Shown: piece after piece, positions 47,432 to 58,126 of the stretch
Position numbering within the stretch: position 1 is the stretch's first letter
Layout: every line of letters starts with the position of its first letter
Assembly: GCA_001599935.1 (NCBI GenBank)
Contig: BCIJ01000012.1
Span: 222,483 to 286,482 of the forward strand
DNA from: Holtermannia corniformis
Lineage: Eukaryota > Basidiomycota > Tremellomycetes > Holtermanniales
Length of the DNA: 64,000 nt
Direction: 5' to 3'
The notes under the pieces: generated by a model
The model's input: the letters and a program-made list of their open reading frames with translations, nothing else
Told to the model about the DNA's origin: nothing
Database searches by the model: none
Made by a program: the position numbers and the translations under genes

Positions 47432-50185
47432 ATGTCATCCGCTCAACACCCCGTCCAGTCGGCCAGCGAGCCCGCTCCGGTCGCCACTGGGATCCCTCAC
47501 CCAGAGCAGGTCCCCGCCCAGGCAGAGGCTACAGGCTCGCAAAAGCCTCAGCAGGCGAAAAAGGAAAAGGTCAAGGTTGACAAGAAGGCCAAGAATGGCG
47601 GTGGCAGCAACCAACTCGAGGCGAGTCATATCCGTGCTCAAGGGGGTCGATGAGCCGAGCTGACGCCAGACAGCTCACACCTCCTCCCGAGTTCTTCAAG
47701 TCTCGTAACGACATGTTTGACCTGTACATGGGCGAGCACAAGGCTTGGGTCGCCCAGCAGCCTCGCGACGAAATCACAATCACCCTGCCCAACGGCGACA
47801 AGAAGACTGGGACCCGGTGGGAGACGACACCGATGAGCATCGCAAAGGAAATCTCAAACTCACTTGCCGAAAAGGTGTTCATCGCCAAGGTCAACGCCGA
47901 GCTCTGGGACCTCGACCGCCCGTTGGAGGACTCGTGCACGCTGGCGTTGCTCGACTTTGACTCGCCAGACGGCAACTATGAAGCTCGTCAGGTGTTCTGG
48001 CACTCGTCGGCTCACGTTCTCGGCGAGGCCTGTGAGCGCCACTTGGACGGCTGCTGTCTTGGCTACGGCCCGCCTATTGAGGAGGGCGGGTTCTTCTACG
48101 ACATGGCACTTGCCAACGGCAGGACCATCAACACGGGCGACTATGCCAACCTCGAAGCCGTGGCCAAGCTTGCCGTCAAGGAAAAGCAGCCGTTCGAGCG
48201 GCTCGAGCTGCCAAAGGACAAGCTGCTTGAAATGTTTGCCGTGCGTCCGCTGTCAACTAGCCCAATGTGCGCTGATCCTCGCAGTACAATCGCTACAAGC
48301 AGCATTACATCCAAGAAAAGGTTCCCGACGGTACTAGATCCACCGTGTACCGCTGCGGCCCTCTCATCGATCTCTGTCTCGGCCCGCACGTCCCGCACAC
48401 GGGTCGCATCAAGTCGATGGCCATCATGAAGAACTCGTCATCCTACTTTCTCGGCGATGCCAAGAACGACGTCCTCCAGCGCATCTACGGCATCTCGTTC
48501 CCAGACAGCAAGCAAATGACCGAGCACAAAAAGTACCTTGAAGAGGCTGCCAAGCGGGATCACCGCAAGATTGGCAAGGAGCAGGAATTGTTCATGTTCA
48601 ACGACATGTCGCCGGGCAGCGCCTTCTTCTTGCCAATGGGGATGCGGATCTACAACTCGTTGCTCAACTTTATCAAGGTGGGTGTAAGACGACGCGGTAG
48701 CGCAAGACTGACAGCGTGTAGGGAGAGTACCACAAGCGTGGCTTCTCAGAAGGTACGCTCTGGTCTCTGTCACCGCCACGTCGCTCATGACCGCCCAGTG
48801 CAATCGCCCAACATGTACAACTCGTCGCTGTGGAAGACGTCGGGCCACTGGCAAAACTACTCGGAAGACATGTTCCAGCTCGACGTCGAAAAGGAAAAGT
48901 TTGCGCTCAAGCCGATGAACTGTCCCGGTCACTGCCTCATCTTTGACTCGCGTGAACGCTCGTACCGGGAGCTCCCGATCCGCATGGCCGAGTTTGGTGT
49001 TTTGCACCGCAACGAGGCCAGTGGCGCCCTCAGCGGTCTCATGCGTGTCCGCCGTTTCGTCCAAGACGATGGTATGTCTGCCTCGTCTGCTGAAGAGACA
49101 AACTCATGGATCTCGCGCAGCGCACATCTTCTGTACCCTTGACCAGGTCGAGTCGGAGATCCTCGCCGCGTTCGACTTCCTAAATACTGTTTACGGCACC
49201 TTTGGGTTCACATACAAGGTCGGGTTGTCGACCCGGAACCCTGAAAAGTGGATTGGCGACTTGAAGGTCTGGGATCGGGCCGAGGCGACCCTTACAAAGG
49301 TCTTGGACCAGGTCTCGCCGGGCACATGGCACGTCAACGAGCACGATGCTGCGTTCTACGGCCCGAAGGTATGCTATCGTTGGCGGGGTGTTAAGTCGCA
49401 GAAAGCTGACTGAACATAGCTCGACATCACTCTGCAGGACGCATTGAAGCGCAACTATCAGTGCGCAACCATCCAGGTGTGTACTTAGTCAAACTTGCAC
49501 AAGCGCTGACACCACGGCAAGCTCGACTTCAACTTGCCAGAACGCTTCAAGCTGCGATACCGTACCCCCGACGGCGCCGCTGGCGTCCCAGGAGAAGAGG
49601 GCGGATCCTTCCTGCCTCCCGTCATGATCCACCGTGCCCTGTTTGGCAGTCTTGAGCGCTTCATGGGTATCATCACCGAGTCGTTCGCTGGCAGGTGGTA
49701 CGTACTATCATGGAGGGTCGGTCAATCGCGCTTATGTCTGACAGGCCATTCTGGCTCTCGCCTCGCCAGGTCGTCGTCATCCCTGTCGCTGCCGTATACG
49801 TGAGTTTGAACCGCCTAACCAGGGGTGGATGCTCACACATACGTACATAGAAAGACTATGCGACCGAGGTTGCCCAACGGTTCTGGGACGCCGGGATCTA
49901 CGCCGAGACCGACGTGACCGACAACACTTTGAAAAAGAAGATCCGTAACGCTCAAGTCGCCCAGTGGAACTTCATCATGGGTCGGTCGCGACGCACTTCA
50001 TCGGACCCAGCGCTGATTCACCACCCACAGTCGTCGGCGAGGACGAAAAGGAGCGGAACGCCGTCAACATCCGGAACCGGGATGACGAGGTTCAAGGTCG
50101 TGAGGAGACCGTGTCGGTTGACGATGCGCTGCTCAAGTTGCTCAAGCTCAAGAGCAGCCGCAGCAAGGTCAACAAGCTCGACTAG
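47432..50185 (+). CDS. THS1: Threonyl-tRNA synthetase
   Basis: A class II aminoacyl-tRNA synthetase that charges tRNA-Thr. After a Gln/Lys-rich N-terminal extension ([18 protein letters not shown]) come the TGS domain ([20 protein letters not shown]) and the editing domain with [19 protein letters not shown] (H-x3-H). The catalytic core follows, with [20 protein letters not shown], the zinc-binding Cys in [15 protein letters not shown], motif 2 [16 protein letters not shown], and motif 3 [20 protein letters not shown]. The anticodon-binding domain ([20 protein letters not shown]) ends at [10 protein letters not shown] with TAG at 50183-50185. About a dozen short introns. A second in-frame ATG at 47336 would add MLARHWRALETVHRLVRSPH..., a mitochondrial-like leader, so one gene may supply two compartments. 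Confidence 0.95.
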
Positions 50186-50219
50186 ATGGAGATGCATTAT
50201 CTATACGCCCAATCTACCC

Positions 50220-50648
50220 TTATGCGTCAGACACGCCCGAGACGGTCACATAACCGTGTGGAAGAGCCACAACCGTCATGTCGAGTACGCGGTTCGAGCC
50301 CTGGCCGCACATCTGCATCCACTTTTCCCGAGCAGTCGTGACGATGGCTCGCTGCATATCGATATCCGGCACGATATCCTTGAAGTCGTCATCTGTTTTG
50401 ACTGTGACGACGCTGCTGAGTCGCGTCGTGGCGGTGGCCACTGGGCGCCGGGCAGAGACACCAGAAGATCGCGTCAGAGAGTGCAAGCGGTGGTAGGAGT
50501 CGCTGCGAGTGCTGTTTCGCTGCCGGTTCCAGAAGTCAGTGCTAGTTGAGACAGTGACGACCATGCGTAGCTCTTCCCGAGCGGTCAAGCCGGTAGTGGG
50601 TGGCTCGATCACGACAATCTCAATGACTAGGTCGTCGGCGTCTGCCAT
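50220..50648 (-). CDS. Small orphan protein
   Basis: An open frame of 142 codons from [20 protein letters not shown], ending [14 protein letters not shown]. It contains [18 protein letters not shown], inside which a 33-nt segment has GT...CTGAC...CAG intron signals, so the true protein may be shorter. The later part, [20 protein letters not shown], looks well folded. It is convergent with THS1, with stops only 34 nt apart, and lies 213 nt from the PPE1 stop. Family not recognised. Confidence 0.5.
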   Translation of the reverse strand: MADADDLVIEIVVIEPPTTGLTAREELRMVVTVSTSTDFWNRQRNSTRSDSYHRLHSLTRSSGVSARRPVATATTRLSSVVTVKTDDDFKDIVPDIDMQRAIVTTAREKWMQMCGQGSNRVLDMTVVALPHGYVTVSGVSDA

Positions 50649-50861
50649 GTTGGAAAATGGTGGTGACGCTCGCAGAAGACGACATTGCTTTATAGCTGAA
50701 GAATCGGTTGGCGGCATAACGGAGCACTCAAAGTCCGCTCGCCATCAAGTGCGCCGAACCCCTTTGTGAGTGTGAAAGTGGCTTGCTTGGGCTGCGCCCC
50801 CCGGTGGTCATGCCGTGCAAGTCCGCGGCAGGATCAACACTGCTAGCATGCTCGCATCTCG

Positions 50862-52446
50862 CTATTCGGCAGCGGGCACTGCGCCGATCTTCGGCGGGAG
50901 GATCAAAGGTCTCGTATTCCGTTTCCAGAACGTCACAACCGCGCTGGCAAGCTTGGCCGGAGCATCCTTTGACATGTCAGCGTAGGCCTCTTTCGGCACC
51001 GCTGATGTCAAATACCTCGTGAAGGTAATGGCCGACTTCTGGTAGGACTTCGAGTTGGAATTTGCCTTGCCTGTGACTGCTCAGTACTGATCTCATACGA
51101 GCTCGTCAGACGTACATTTGTCCGACCATGAGCTCTTTGTCGAGTCGCTCCTGACCCGCGAGGACGAGCAACTTGGCGCACTTGGCTGCCAAGAACCGGC
51201 CGGAGAGGCCTTTGTACCACTCTGATCGCGAGTCAGACCTCCGTCCACCCCTCCAGCGTCAAAGCTCACCTGCCCAGTACGGAGCCGTCGCCAACAAGTC
51301 TGTGCGCCAGATCCGACGATCGCCAGATGCTTTACCGCCCGGTACTTCGGGCGGTGTCGTGAGGAATGACGGGACGGAGACGCGCGCAGAGTCGGGGTTA
51401 CGGATGGAGTTTGAGGTGACGCTGATCGAGATGAGTACCGGTATGAGCGGGAGCTGGAGCGGTCGACGTACTGCCATTCGATGGCGGCCTCAACCGACTT
51501 GAAGTTCGTGGGACGTTGCGAGAGGATGGTCTTCATGAGTGGGAGCGCCTCGACCGCGGTGCCCGTGGGATCGTCAACTTGGGCCAGTGTGTGGGCATAG
51601 CATTGACTTACCCTCGACCACATCGAGAACGATCACCCCGACCACTCCATAGCCCTTACTTTGTAGCAGTGGCGCGGCAGACAGGATCGGTGCCGCGCCC
51701 ATAGAGTGACCTAGCAGCTGTCGGATATGGTCAGCTTAGCGCGTATCCTACTGTATGCTACTCACTAGGAAGGCCGGCGCATCTGCAGGATCAGGGAATA
51801 GGTGCTCTAAAACGGCCATGAAATCCGACAATAGTGTCTGCGCTGCCATGTCCGTATCGACCGCATGCGAGCCCTCGACCGTCGTCTTGCCTATCCAGCC
51901 GTGTCAGCACTGCCTGCAACTAGCAATCGTTAAGCCACGTACCATGACCTCGACTATCGAGACTCAGGACGCCGACCTCGCCACTCGTCACGTCGCCCAC
52001 CTCCTTCGCGAGCGCCGCAAAGCTCAACCCGCTCGCGCCGGCACCATGATGGCACACGAGCAACGTCCCGTTCTTTGCGTTCGGACAAGATGACGGCGAA
52101 GCCTTGGTTGCGTCCGAGGGAGTATAGTAGACTCGAAAGTGACAAGGAGTCGAGGTGGGCGAGACGGAGAGAGCTTGGGTGAAGTAGGATGCTGCAGAGA
52201 TTGGGCTGTAGTCTTGATTGCTGGCTGTATGGCGGGCATTTGATGAGCTGCGAGGTTGTATCAGCCTGTAGAGAGAGCATAGAGTGCACAGACGGACCTC
52301 TCGGCCGGTTCGAGGTCACCCAAGCCATCTTCATCTTCAAGTTCCTCGAGTTCTTCTTGGTGCCCTGGCTCGTCTGCCCACGGCGCTCTCGTCGGCGGCA
52401 AGCGGGGCAGCTTGTTCAACATGGCCTGTCTGAACGTCTCTGACAT
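50862..52446 (-). CDS. PPE1: Protein phosphatase 2A methylesterase
   Basis: An alpha/beta hydrolase that removes the C-terminal methyl ester of the PP2A catalytic subunit. It starts [20 protein letters not shown] and then [13 protein letters not shown], the family N-terminus. The oxyanion segment [20 protein letters not shown] follows. The nucleophile serine is in [20 protein letters not shown] (near 51690). Next come [20 protein letters not shown] and [16 protein letters not shown], characteristic of PPE1, and the histidine region [16 protein letters not shown]. The last exon reads [20 protein letters not shown] and ends with TAG at 50862-50864. The start at 52446 agrees with family length. 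Confidence 0.9.
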
Positions 52447-52676
52447 CCTCTATGGTATCGTCCACGTCGCCGTTGACCAAGCTTCGACAGTACAACGGAG
52501 GCCAAGTGGACAACCATGTCTACACGTGCTAGTCACTGCTTCATCGCTTGCTTCTACTGCTGCTCTCCATGCTCCGCCTCGCCGCTAGCCAGTCATACTA
52601 CACTCTCGGAAATAGGATCGGATACATTAGTTGCTGCCAGGGAATCAGGGATCGCACGAGCGTGATTGACATTGAC

Positions 52677-52910
52677 CTACCGGTTGACGTTGCCGAGGTC
52701 CTCGCACGCCGTCTTGACACGGGCCGAGAGCGTCTTCTCACCCTCACGAACCCAGACACGGGGGTCGTAGTACTTCTTGTTGGGCTTGTCGGCGCCCTGG
52801 GCAATCGTCAGCATCAGTTGATTGTCGTTAGGCCACAAGACGCACATCAGGGTTGCCGACCTGAGCCTTGAGGTATTCCTGCTTGTTGAGGACAAAGTCA
52901 CGGATACCAG

Positions 52911-52945
<35 letters not shown>

Positions 52946-55014
52946 CTGCACGGGTCAGTACTTTGTTCTTGCAATGCGTGGCAACTCACATCTTGACAAC
53001 ACCGTTCTGAACGGCAGTCTTGATCTCCTCCTCGGTCGAGCCCGAACCACCGTGGAAGACGAGGAAGCTGCAGGCGTCAGTACAAGCCAAAGACCACTTG
53101 TTAGCTTCTATAAGAAATGTGGGATCAACATGACACCCCCTTCCCCATCATCCACGCCCCAGCTTTGCTCTCAAAAAGTGAGGTTGCTCTGCCAGCGGGC
53201 GCCCGTGCAAGCTCGCGCCGACACGGTTCTCAGGATTGGGAAAGCGGGCTCTAAGAATGATCCCAAAGGTTTAATATTCGCGACCAAAATCGCCTCGACG
53301 CCTCATTGAACGAGGGAAGGGCACTGTCTAAGAGGGTGGCGGTGGTGTGGAGGGAGGAGGGGTGGATGGGATGGCACGTACAGAGGCTTCTCGTCACCGT
53401 TGTTGATCTGCTTGGCAGTGTACTCTTGGTGCTTGCCGAGGAGCTCGGGGCGGAGCTTGACGTTTCCGGGCTTGTAGACGCCGTGTACGTTGCCGAAACC
53501 GGCCGCGATCGAAAAGTTTGGCGAGATGGCCGCGAGCGCCTTGTAGACGTCGTAAATGTCCTCGGGCTGGGTGTAGAGCGAGTTGTTGTCAACGTCCGAG
53601 TTGTCGACACCGTCCTCCTCGCCACCAGTGATACCAATCTCCATCTCGAGCCACTCTGTGCGCTGGTCAGCTTGGCTCTCATCACAGCTGACACTTACGG
53701 TTGAGCTTGGCGGCACGCTCAAAGTAGCGAGCAGTCTCGGCAATGTTGTCCTCCTTGGACTCCTCCGAGAGGTCGATCATGTGCGACGAGAAGAGGGGCT
53801 CGTTGTGCTTCTTGTAGTAGGCCTCGTCGGCCGAGAGCATGCCGTCGAGCCATGGGAGGAGCTTCTTGGCGCAGTGGTCGGTGTGGAGCACGACGGGGCT
53901 GGGGCAGTCAGCACCAGTCGACATTGGTGATTCAGCAATAGTCAATCCGAGCTTGAGCGAGACGTTCTCTGTCCACAGGCAGTTGTTCAATGCGAACACC
54001 GCCCACCAACGAGCGAAACCAGCTTCGTCGTCTCAGCTGCACCAGGTGCAGATGTCACAAGCTGCCGCAACCGTTTGACCGCGAATGGCCGCATAATAAG
54101 CACCGGCTTCACTCGACTGCATCCTCGCTCTTCGCGAAGCCTCGTCTCAAGAAGTGAAAGCAAAGCTGGAACAACCGTGGCCATCGGCCCAACTGAAGCA
54201 CGACTGCGAGGCAAAGTAGTCCAGGTCCCAAGGCCTGCGCAGACTTTGCTAGCAGTCGCGCAACGTTCGCGATTCCGCCGTCCAAATGCGCTCGGAGGAA
54301 GACCAGGTCACCTCAGCACACGACGTGCTGTGGGACTAGATTCCCAGCAGCTGCGTTTACCGCCGCATGAAATTTTTGGAAACCCAATATCAACCCAGCC
54401 CAGACTGATACTCACACGCCGTAGATCGGAGCAATGCTGCGGATAAAGTGGGCCGCAGCCACGGCACCGGCGATCGAAGCCTCCTGGTTGGTGTTGCTGA
54501 TGCCCTTGCCGGCAAAGTAGGCAGCACCGCCCTGGGAGATCTGAAGGATGATGGGTGACTTGATGTCACGCGCGGCCTCAAGACAGGCGTTGACGATCGA
54601 GGACGAGGTAACGTTCTGGGGGGCCGTTAGCGATAGAGTTTTGATTTTAAAGTGGACTACCGACTTACGATGGCGGGGATGGCGTACTGTTCAAGGGGAA
54701 AGAAGCTGTCAGCTCGGGTGTCTGCTGCGTGTGTCTGGGTGCGAGAGGTTGACCAATATCGACTCCAGAGCCGCTGGCGCGTCACCTTTTCAGATGACAT
54801 GGGCGCTCCTTAGCTCGCAAGCCGAACCCCTCGACAACCAGAACAGCACAGTTGTAACACACCTTGTTGGTACGCGCGTGCTCAAAGAGCTTGCGAACAT
54901 CGTCGCCGGTGATGACACCAGCCTATTGACCACCAATCAGCACGACGGCATTGACCCCTGTTATCGAGAAAAAAAACGCACGGGAACGACAGAGAGAGCG
55001 CCTTGGGGAGACAT
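52677..55014 (-). CDS. FBA1: Fructose-bisphosphate aldolase, class II
   Basis: A zinc-dependent glycolytic aldolase that splits fructose 1,6-bisphosphate. The start at 55014 gives MSPQGALSVVP, joined to AGVITGDDVRKLFEHARTNK. An 18-nt exon, YAIPAI, comes next and then NVTSSSIVNACLEAARDI. Zinc and catalytic residues lie in VVLHTDHCAKKLLPWLDGML, MEIGITGGEEDGVDNSDVDN, SIAAGFGNVHGVYKPGNVKL and FLVFHGGSGSTEEEI. The C-terminus is NVDTDTQWAYLTGIRDFVLN ... RVKTACEDLGNVNR. Introns are unusually long for this window: 59, 176, 53, 517 and 314 nt. Coding sequence is intact. Tandem with PPE1, 230 nt upstream of its start. Confidence 0.95.
53068..53381 (-). other. 314-nt intron of FBA1
   Basis: Donor GTACGTGCC, acceptor CGCCTGCAG. 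It joins EKPL to FLVFHGGSG in phase 2. It is much longer than the window's usual 50 nt. Nothing recognised inside. Confidence 0.55.
53899..54415 (-). other. 517-nt intron of FBA1
   Basis: Donor GTGAGTATCAG after IYG-V and acceptor CTGACTGCCCCAG before PVVLHTDH. The protein is colinear with other aldolases across it, so no exon is missing. Open frames inside (both strands) have no supported function. No clear box C/D or H/ACA snoRNA was seen by eye. Confidence 0.6.
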
Positions 55015-55647
55015 TTTCTGTCGAGCTGGATCAGTACGAGGGTGCAGAGCTGTTGTGCAGGACTGACGTGGATGGTGTATCTGTTCAAAGTGGTTGTTTC
55101 GAGTGGATGGAAGCAGAGAGAAGGCGGGAGCGGCAGGGGCGGAGGCAGGAGGGAAACGAGCGCCGCCAAAGAGTGCGTCACGAGCCCTGAGTGCAAAAGC
55201 GGCAGTGGGCGCATTACGTAATCACATTGGTTGATAGGATCTTCCCCACCGAACATCCCCGACGGTGCAGTCTCGACCCCGCAGCCACTCGGCTATGGCA
55301 CACGATGCATCCTGCTCGACGGCCCGGTCGGTATCCTGCGGCCAGCACGGTAGCGACGGCGGTCCGTACCGTTCTTTGCTGCTGACAGTCGACAGGGGTC
55401 ACGTACGGCATCCGCCAAAGGGTCTAAACCCGCGCGTGCGCTCCGTTTGAGAGTGTGCACTCCTATGTGACGGTGCTCGGACGTACTGGCGCCAGCTTGG
55501 CGCGGGTGCATCGAGCTCGTGCACGCAGAGATATAAAGTCTAGCACACGACTACTCGCGTTGGGCTGGGGTGGCAGCCGGTCCCAATCGACCACCACGTT
55601 TTGCCAGAGGGCTCTCACCATCTTGCCGCCGCGCGTCAGGCTCAAGC
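55015..55647. other. Upstream region of FBA1 and of small ORF at 55648
   Basis: About 630 nt. It contains a TATAAA at 55532-55537 (GAGATATAAAGTC). Open frames on both strands are unsupported. The FBA1 promoter must lie here. Confidence 0.4.
55532..55537 (+). promoter_or_regulatory. TATA box
   Basis: TATAAA lies 111 nt upstream of the ATG at 55648. It is a candidate promoter element for the short ORF there. Confidence 0.35.
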
Positions 55648-55815
55648 ATGGCTTCGTCACCGCGAGATCCGTCAAGTATCAGGGACGGCGTGCCGATCCG
55701 ATTTCGTGACGCAATCGGCACTCCATTCAACGGTGCCAAAGTGGCTCGACGGACTTTCGCACACGATTCGAGATGGAGTTTCGCTATCTACTCTGCTTGC
55801 TTATTGCCAGCCTAG
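55648..55815 (+). CDS. Possible small protein, 55 residues
   Basis: A short frame starting MASSPRDPSSIRDGVPIRFR and continuing DAIGTPFNGAKVARRTF. A TATA box precedes it. It sits just before the small-protein array that begins at 55920 but lacks that family's core motif. It could instead be 5' sequence of the next gene. Weak support. Confidence 0.2.
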   Translation: MASSPRDPSSIRDGVPIRFRDAIGTPFNGAKVARRTFAHDSRWSFAIYSACLLPA

Positions 55816-55840
55816 CGGAGATTGGACCATTTGGCGACGC

Positions 55841-55846
55841 TATATA
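55841..55846 (+). promoter_or_regulatory. TATA box of FP-array member 1
   Basis: TATATA in GACGCTATATACCAG, 74 nt upstream of the ATG at 55920. Confidence 0.45.
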
Positions 55847-55919
55847 CCAGGGTAGGCTGTGCTCGCCTGCATATTGTCACCACACCTCTTCACTAGCCAC
55901 ATTTTGGGTAACCCACACC

Positions 55920-56237
55920 ATGGCCGACTCCAACGTCCCGCCCCGTAGCATCGTCGACTTCGAAGCGGATCTCGAAACCTTTGCTGTATTCCAGACTCGA
56001 CGTTTCCCCGAACCGGATTCCACATCGACCGCCGAGAAGCTGATGGCAGCGTTGACTGACCCAAACCTACAAAACCACCCCAGTTTTCTAGCTCTCGCAC
56101 AAAGGGCTCAGGTTCTGTCAAGGGCCTACTCTACTCACAATGATACGGTGGACTCTCAGCAAACGAGGGATATCAAAGAGCAGATTAGCAACTTCCCTAC
56201 ATGTAGGGCGGAAGCTGCAATGGGCAAGGGCCTCTGA
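55920..56237 (+). CDS. Small orphan protein, FP-core array member 1
   Basis: A 105-residue intronless frame starting MADSNVPPRSIVDFEADLET. The core reads VFQTRRFPEPDSTSTAEKLM and then AALTDPNLQ, and is followed by a helix (FLALAQRAQVLSRAYSTHND). It aligns with members 2 and 3 by a D-(L/V)-x-x-F/L ... R/D-x-FP pattern and a closing hydrophobic-Arg helix. An in-frame upstream Met at 55773 would add MEFRYLLCLLIASLAEIG, signal-peptide-like. However, the TATA box lies between that Met and this one, so the 55920 start is preferred. Function unknown. Confidence 0.55.
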   Translation: MADSNVPPRSIVDFEADLETFAVFQTRRFPEPDSTSTAEKLMAALTDPNLQNHPSFLALAQRAQVLSRAYSTHNDTVDSQQTRDIKEQISNFPTCRAEAAMGKGL

Positions 56238-57089
56238 GGCAGCATGCATCCCGTGTGTCCGTCCCCATATCGTGGCATTCGTCGATCCAGCCGCGACTCG
56301 TGAGGTTTTGGCTGCCGTTATCGATACTACGTAGGTTACGATGAAATCGCACAATTGATCATCCACGCTGGGTCAGGATCTCGAGAGTGACAGTCTGCTA
56401 GCAAAGTCGGCACCGATGATACCCTGATGGTCGAATGGGTTAGAAAAGCTTGCATGGGCCGTCACCTCCGTGTAGCTTCTCTTGAACTACTCCCCATCGC
56501 GGTTCTGAGCTATCCTGGACGTGCGCGCCATCTCGCACGGAATTCTGACAATACGAAATACTCCACGGTCAACGTCTGCGAGATCGAAGGGCTTCCATGC
56601 GGAAAAGGGAAGTATCGTATTCACTGCCACCTTTGCGACTTGAAGACTGTGCACTCGAAGCGTCTGAAATTGCCTGCGATTTCCTTTGTGTCGTGGAGAC
56701 GAAGGCGGAACGGTATTGCAGCTATAACCGGAAGACAGCCAATGCGGGAACGACGCTTTAACACGCACGTCGTGTCCGCCAGTAGCTTGAGCAGCTACCC
56801 CAAACAGGAGTTGACCACTGGTACTGAGGATTTTCCAAGCCACTTGATCGGGAACGCACCATGCTTCGCATTGTTGTTGATACTAGAGTCCCAGGCTAGC
56901 TAGACACGGTCGCTTTCTGCGATTTCACGCCAAGGCGAATCTTGTAGATCTCATTGGAAGCGCCGGGTGTCAAATTCAAACCTCCCTTTCTCGCTGTCTA
57001 GTCTTCCTCCGGATAGAAGACCGTGCCTTTCGTGCTTATATCTTGACGGCAGGCTCTTAGATCTCTGGCCGTATCTAGGGTCTCGTAAG
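56238..57089. other. Spacer between FP-array members 1 and 2
   Basis: About 850 nt. It includes a 158-codon plus-strand frame (56427-56903, containing RIHCHLCDLKTVHSKRLKLP) that is overlapped by a 118-codon antisense frame. Neither has a recognised motif or splice support. A TTATAT element near 57036-57041 is about 50 nt before the member 2 ATG. Confidence 0.35.
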
Positions 57090-57374
57090 ATGTCGAAGGC
57101 AGAGAGTGCTGTGGAGGAGCTACGCGACCTAGTTAGAGACGTAAGCGCTCTCGAGAAGGATGGGTTCCCGCGGCCGGCCACCCTCGCAGCCCTACAGAAA
57201 GCGGAAACATGGCGCGCTGAGAAGAAGGAAAGCTTCAGTCCTGACACTATGGCTGCCTTGGAGAAAAATGACGAAGCCTTGGAGCTTCGTGACCAGTTCG
57301 TGACGCTGACACAAAAGGCTAGAGCCTCTTGGAGCTCGGAACCTCGTACCACCACATCTAGCAGTGTCTCCTAA
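57090..57374 (+). CDS. Small orphan protein, FP-core array member 2
   Basis: A 94-residue intronless frame starting MSKAESAVEELRDLVRDVSA. Core: LEKDGFPRPATLAALQKAET, followed by a charged helix with EALELRDQFVTLTQKARASW and a Ser/Thr tail. The match with member 3 is clear at protein level (VxDVSxLxxxxFPxxxTxAALxxAE) and at DNA level around GACGTAAG. Predicted all-helical, soluble and acidic/basic mixed. No known family recognised. Confidence 0.6.
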   Translation: MSKAESAVEELRDLVRDVSALEKDGFPRPATLAALQKAETWRAEKKESFSPDTMAALEKNDEALELRDQFVTLTQKARASWSSEPRTTTSSSVS

Positions 57375-57877
57375 CAGGCGTTACGCCGCATCTCCTGAAT
57401 GTTCGAGCAGACAAGGCACGTATGAAGGTCTTATTTTCACTTTCGCTGTTGCCTCAAGCTCGTGATAAGCACGGCTGCACGGTCGCGATCTAAGCTCTTA
57501 TGCTGAGGACCGGCATTCGCCACTGACCGCCGCGTTCACCCGATATCTGCTGAGCGCTGAAAGGCACACATCCGAAGCACCGCTTGTGAGCTGCGAGGCC
57601 TTGCCAGGCGGCTCGAGGGAGATACACACGGCGATCAACAGTCAATCGGTGAGCCATCGCAGTATGCGATCAATGGGGTGGAATCATGACGGATCTTAAC
57701 AAATATCAGTAAGCTGACCAATATCGCTTTCGCCTTCGAGTTTGTATCGGAAGCCCCACATTGCGAGCTGCCTTCGCAGCTGTGAGATACATTGGGACTG
57801 CTGTGCACCACTCAGTTCTTATTACATCACGTCGCACCAGCTCATCCCGTACACACCGAATACTTTTACAACGACCA
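57375..57877. other. Spacer between FP-array members 2 and 3
   Basis: About 500 nt with no open frame of note, no TATA box clearly placed and no repeat recognised by eye. Confidence 0.4.
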
Positions 57878-58126
57878 ATGTCTGAGAATCAAGACCCTTT
57901 TGGCAGAGCGACAGCTCGCGTCAAGGACGTAAGTAATCTGCGCGACCGTGAATTCCCACTTGTCGAGACGGTCGCAGCTCTCAAGAGCGCGGAGGGTTCC
58001 TTGGAATGTCTTTCGAGCGACGATGCCCGAGTTGCGCCACTGCGCTTGGAGTATGAGATCATGCGCAGCGAGTTCCGGACTCGGTATCAGTTCCCGCAAG
58101 TATCGGAAGGAGCAGTCGATTCATGA
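57878..58126 (+). CDS. Small orphan protein, FP-core array member 3
   Basis: An 82-residue intronless frame starting MSENQDPFGRATARVKDVSN. The core, LRDREFPLVETVAALKSAEG, is followed by a shorter spacer and the closing helix RLEYEIMRSEFRTRYQFPQV. Compared with member 2 it has a deletion of about four residues in the middle and a shorter tail. Intact start and stop suggest a functional gene rather than a decayed copy. Confidence 0.6.
   Translation: MSENQDPFGRATARVKDVSNLRDREFPLVETVAALKSAEGSLECLSSDDARVAPLRLEYEIMRSEFRTRYQFPQVSEGAVDS

Noticed and set aside
54075..54446. 123-codon frame in the long FBA1 intron
   Set aside because: It runs into the aldolase exon, has no motif and no convincing promoter. 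A nested gene cannot be claimed.
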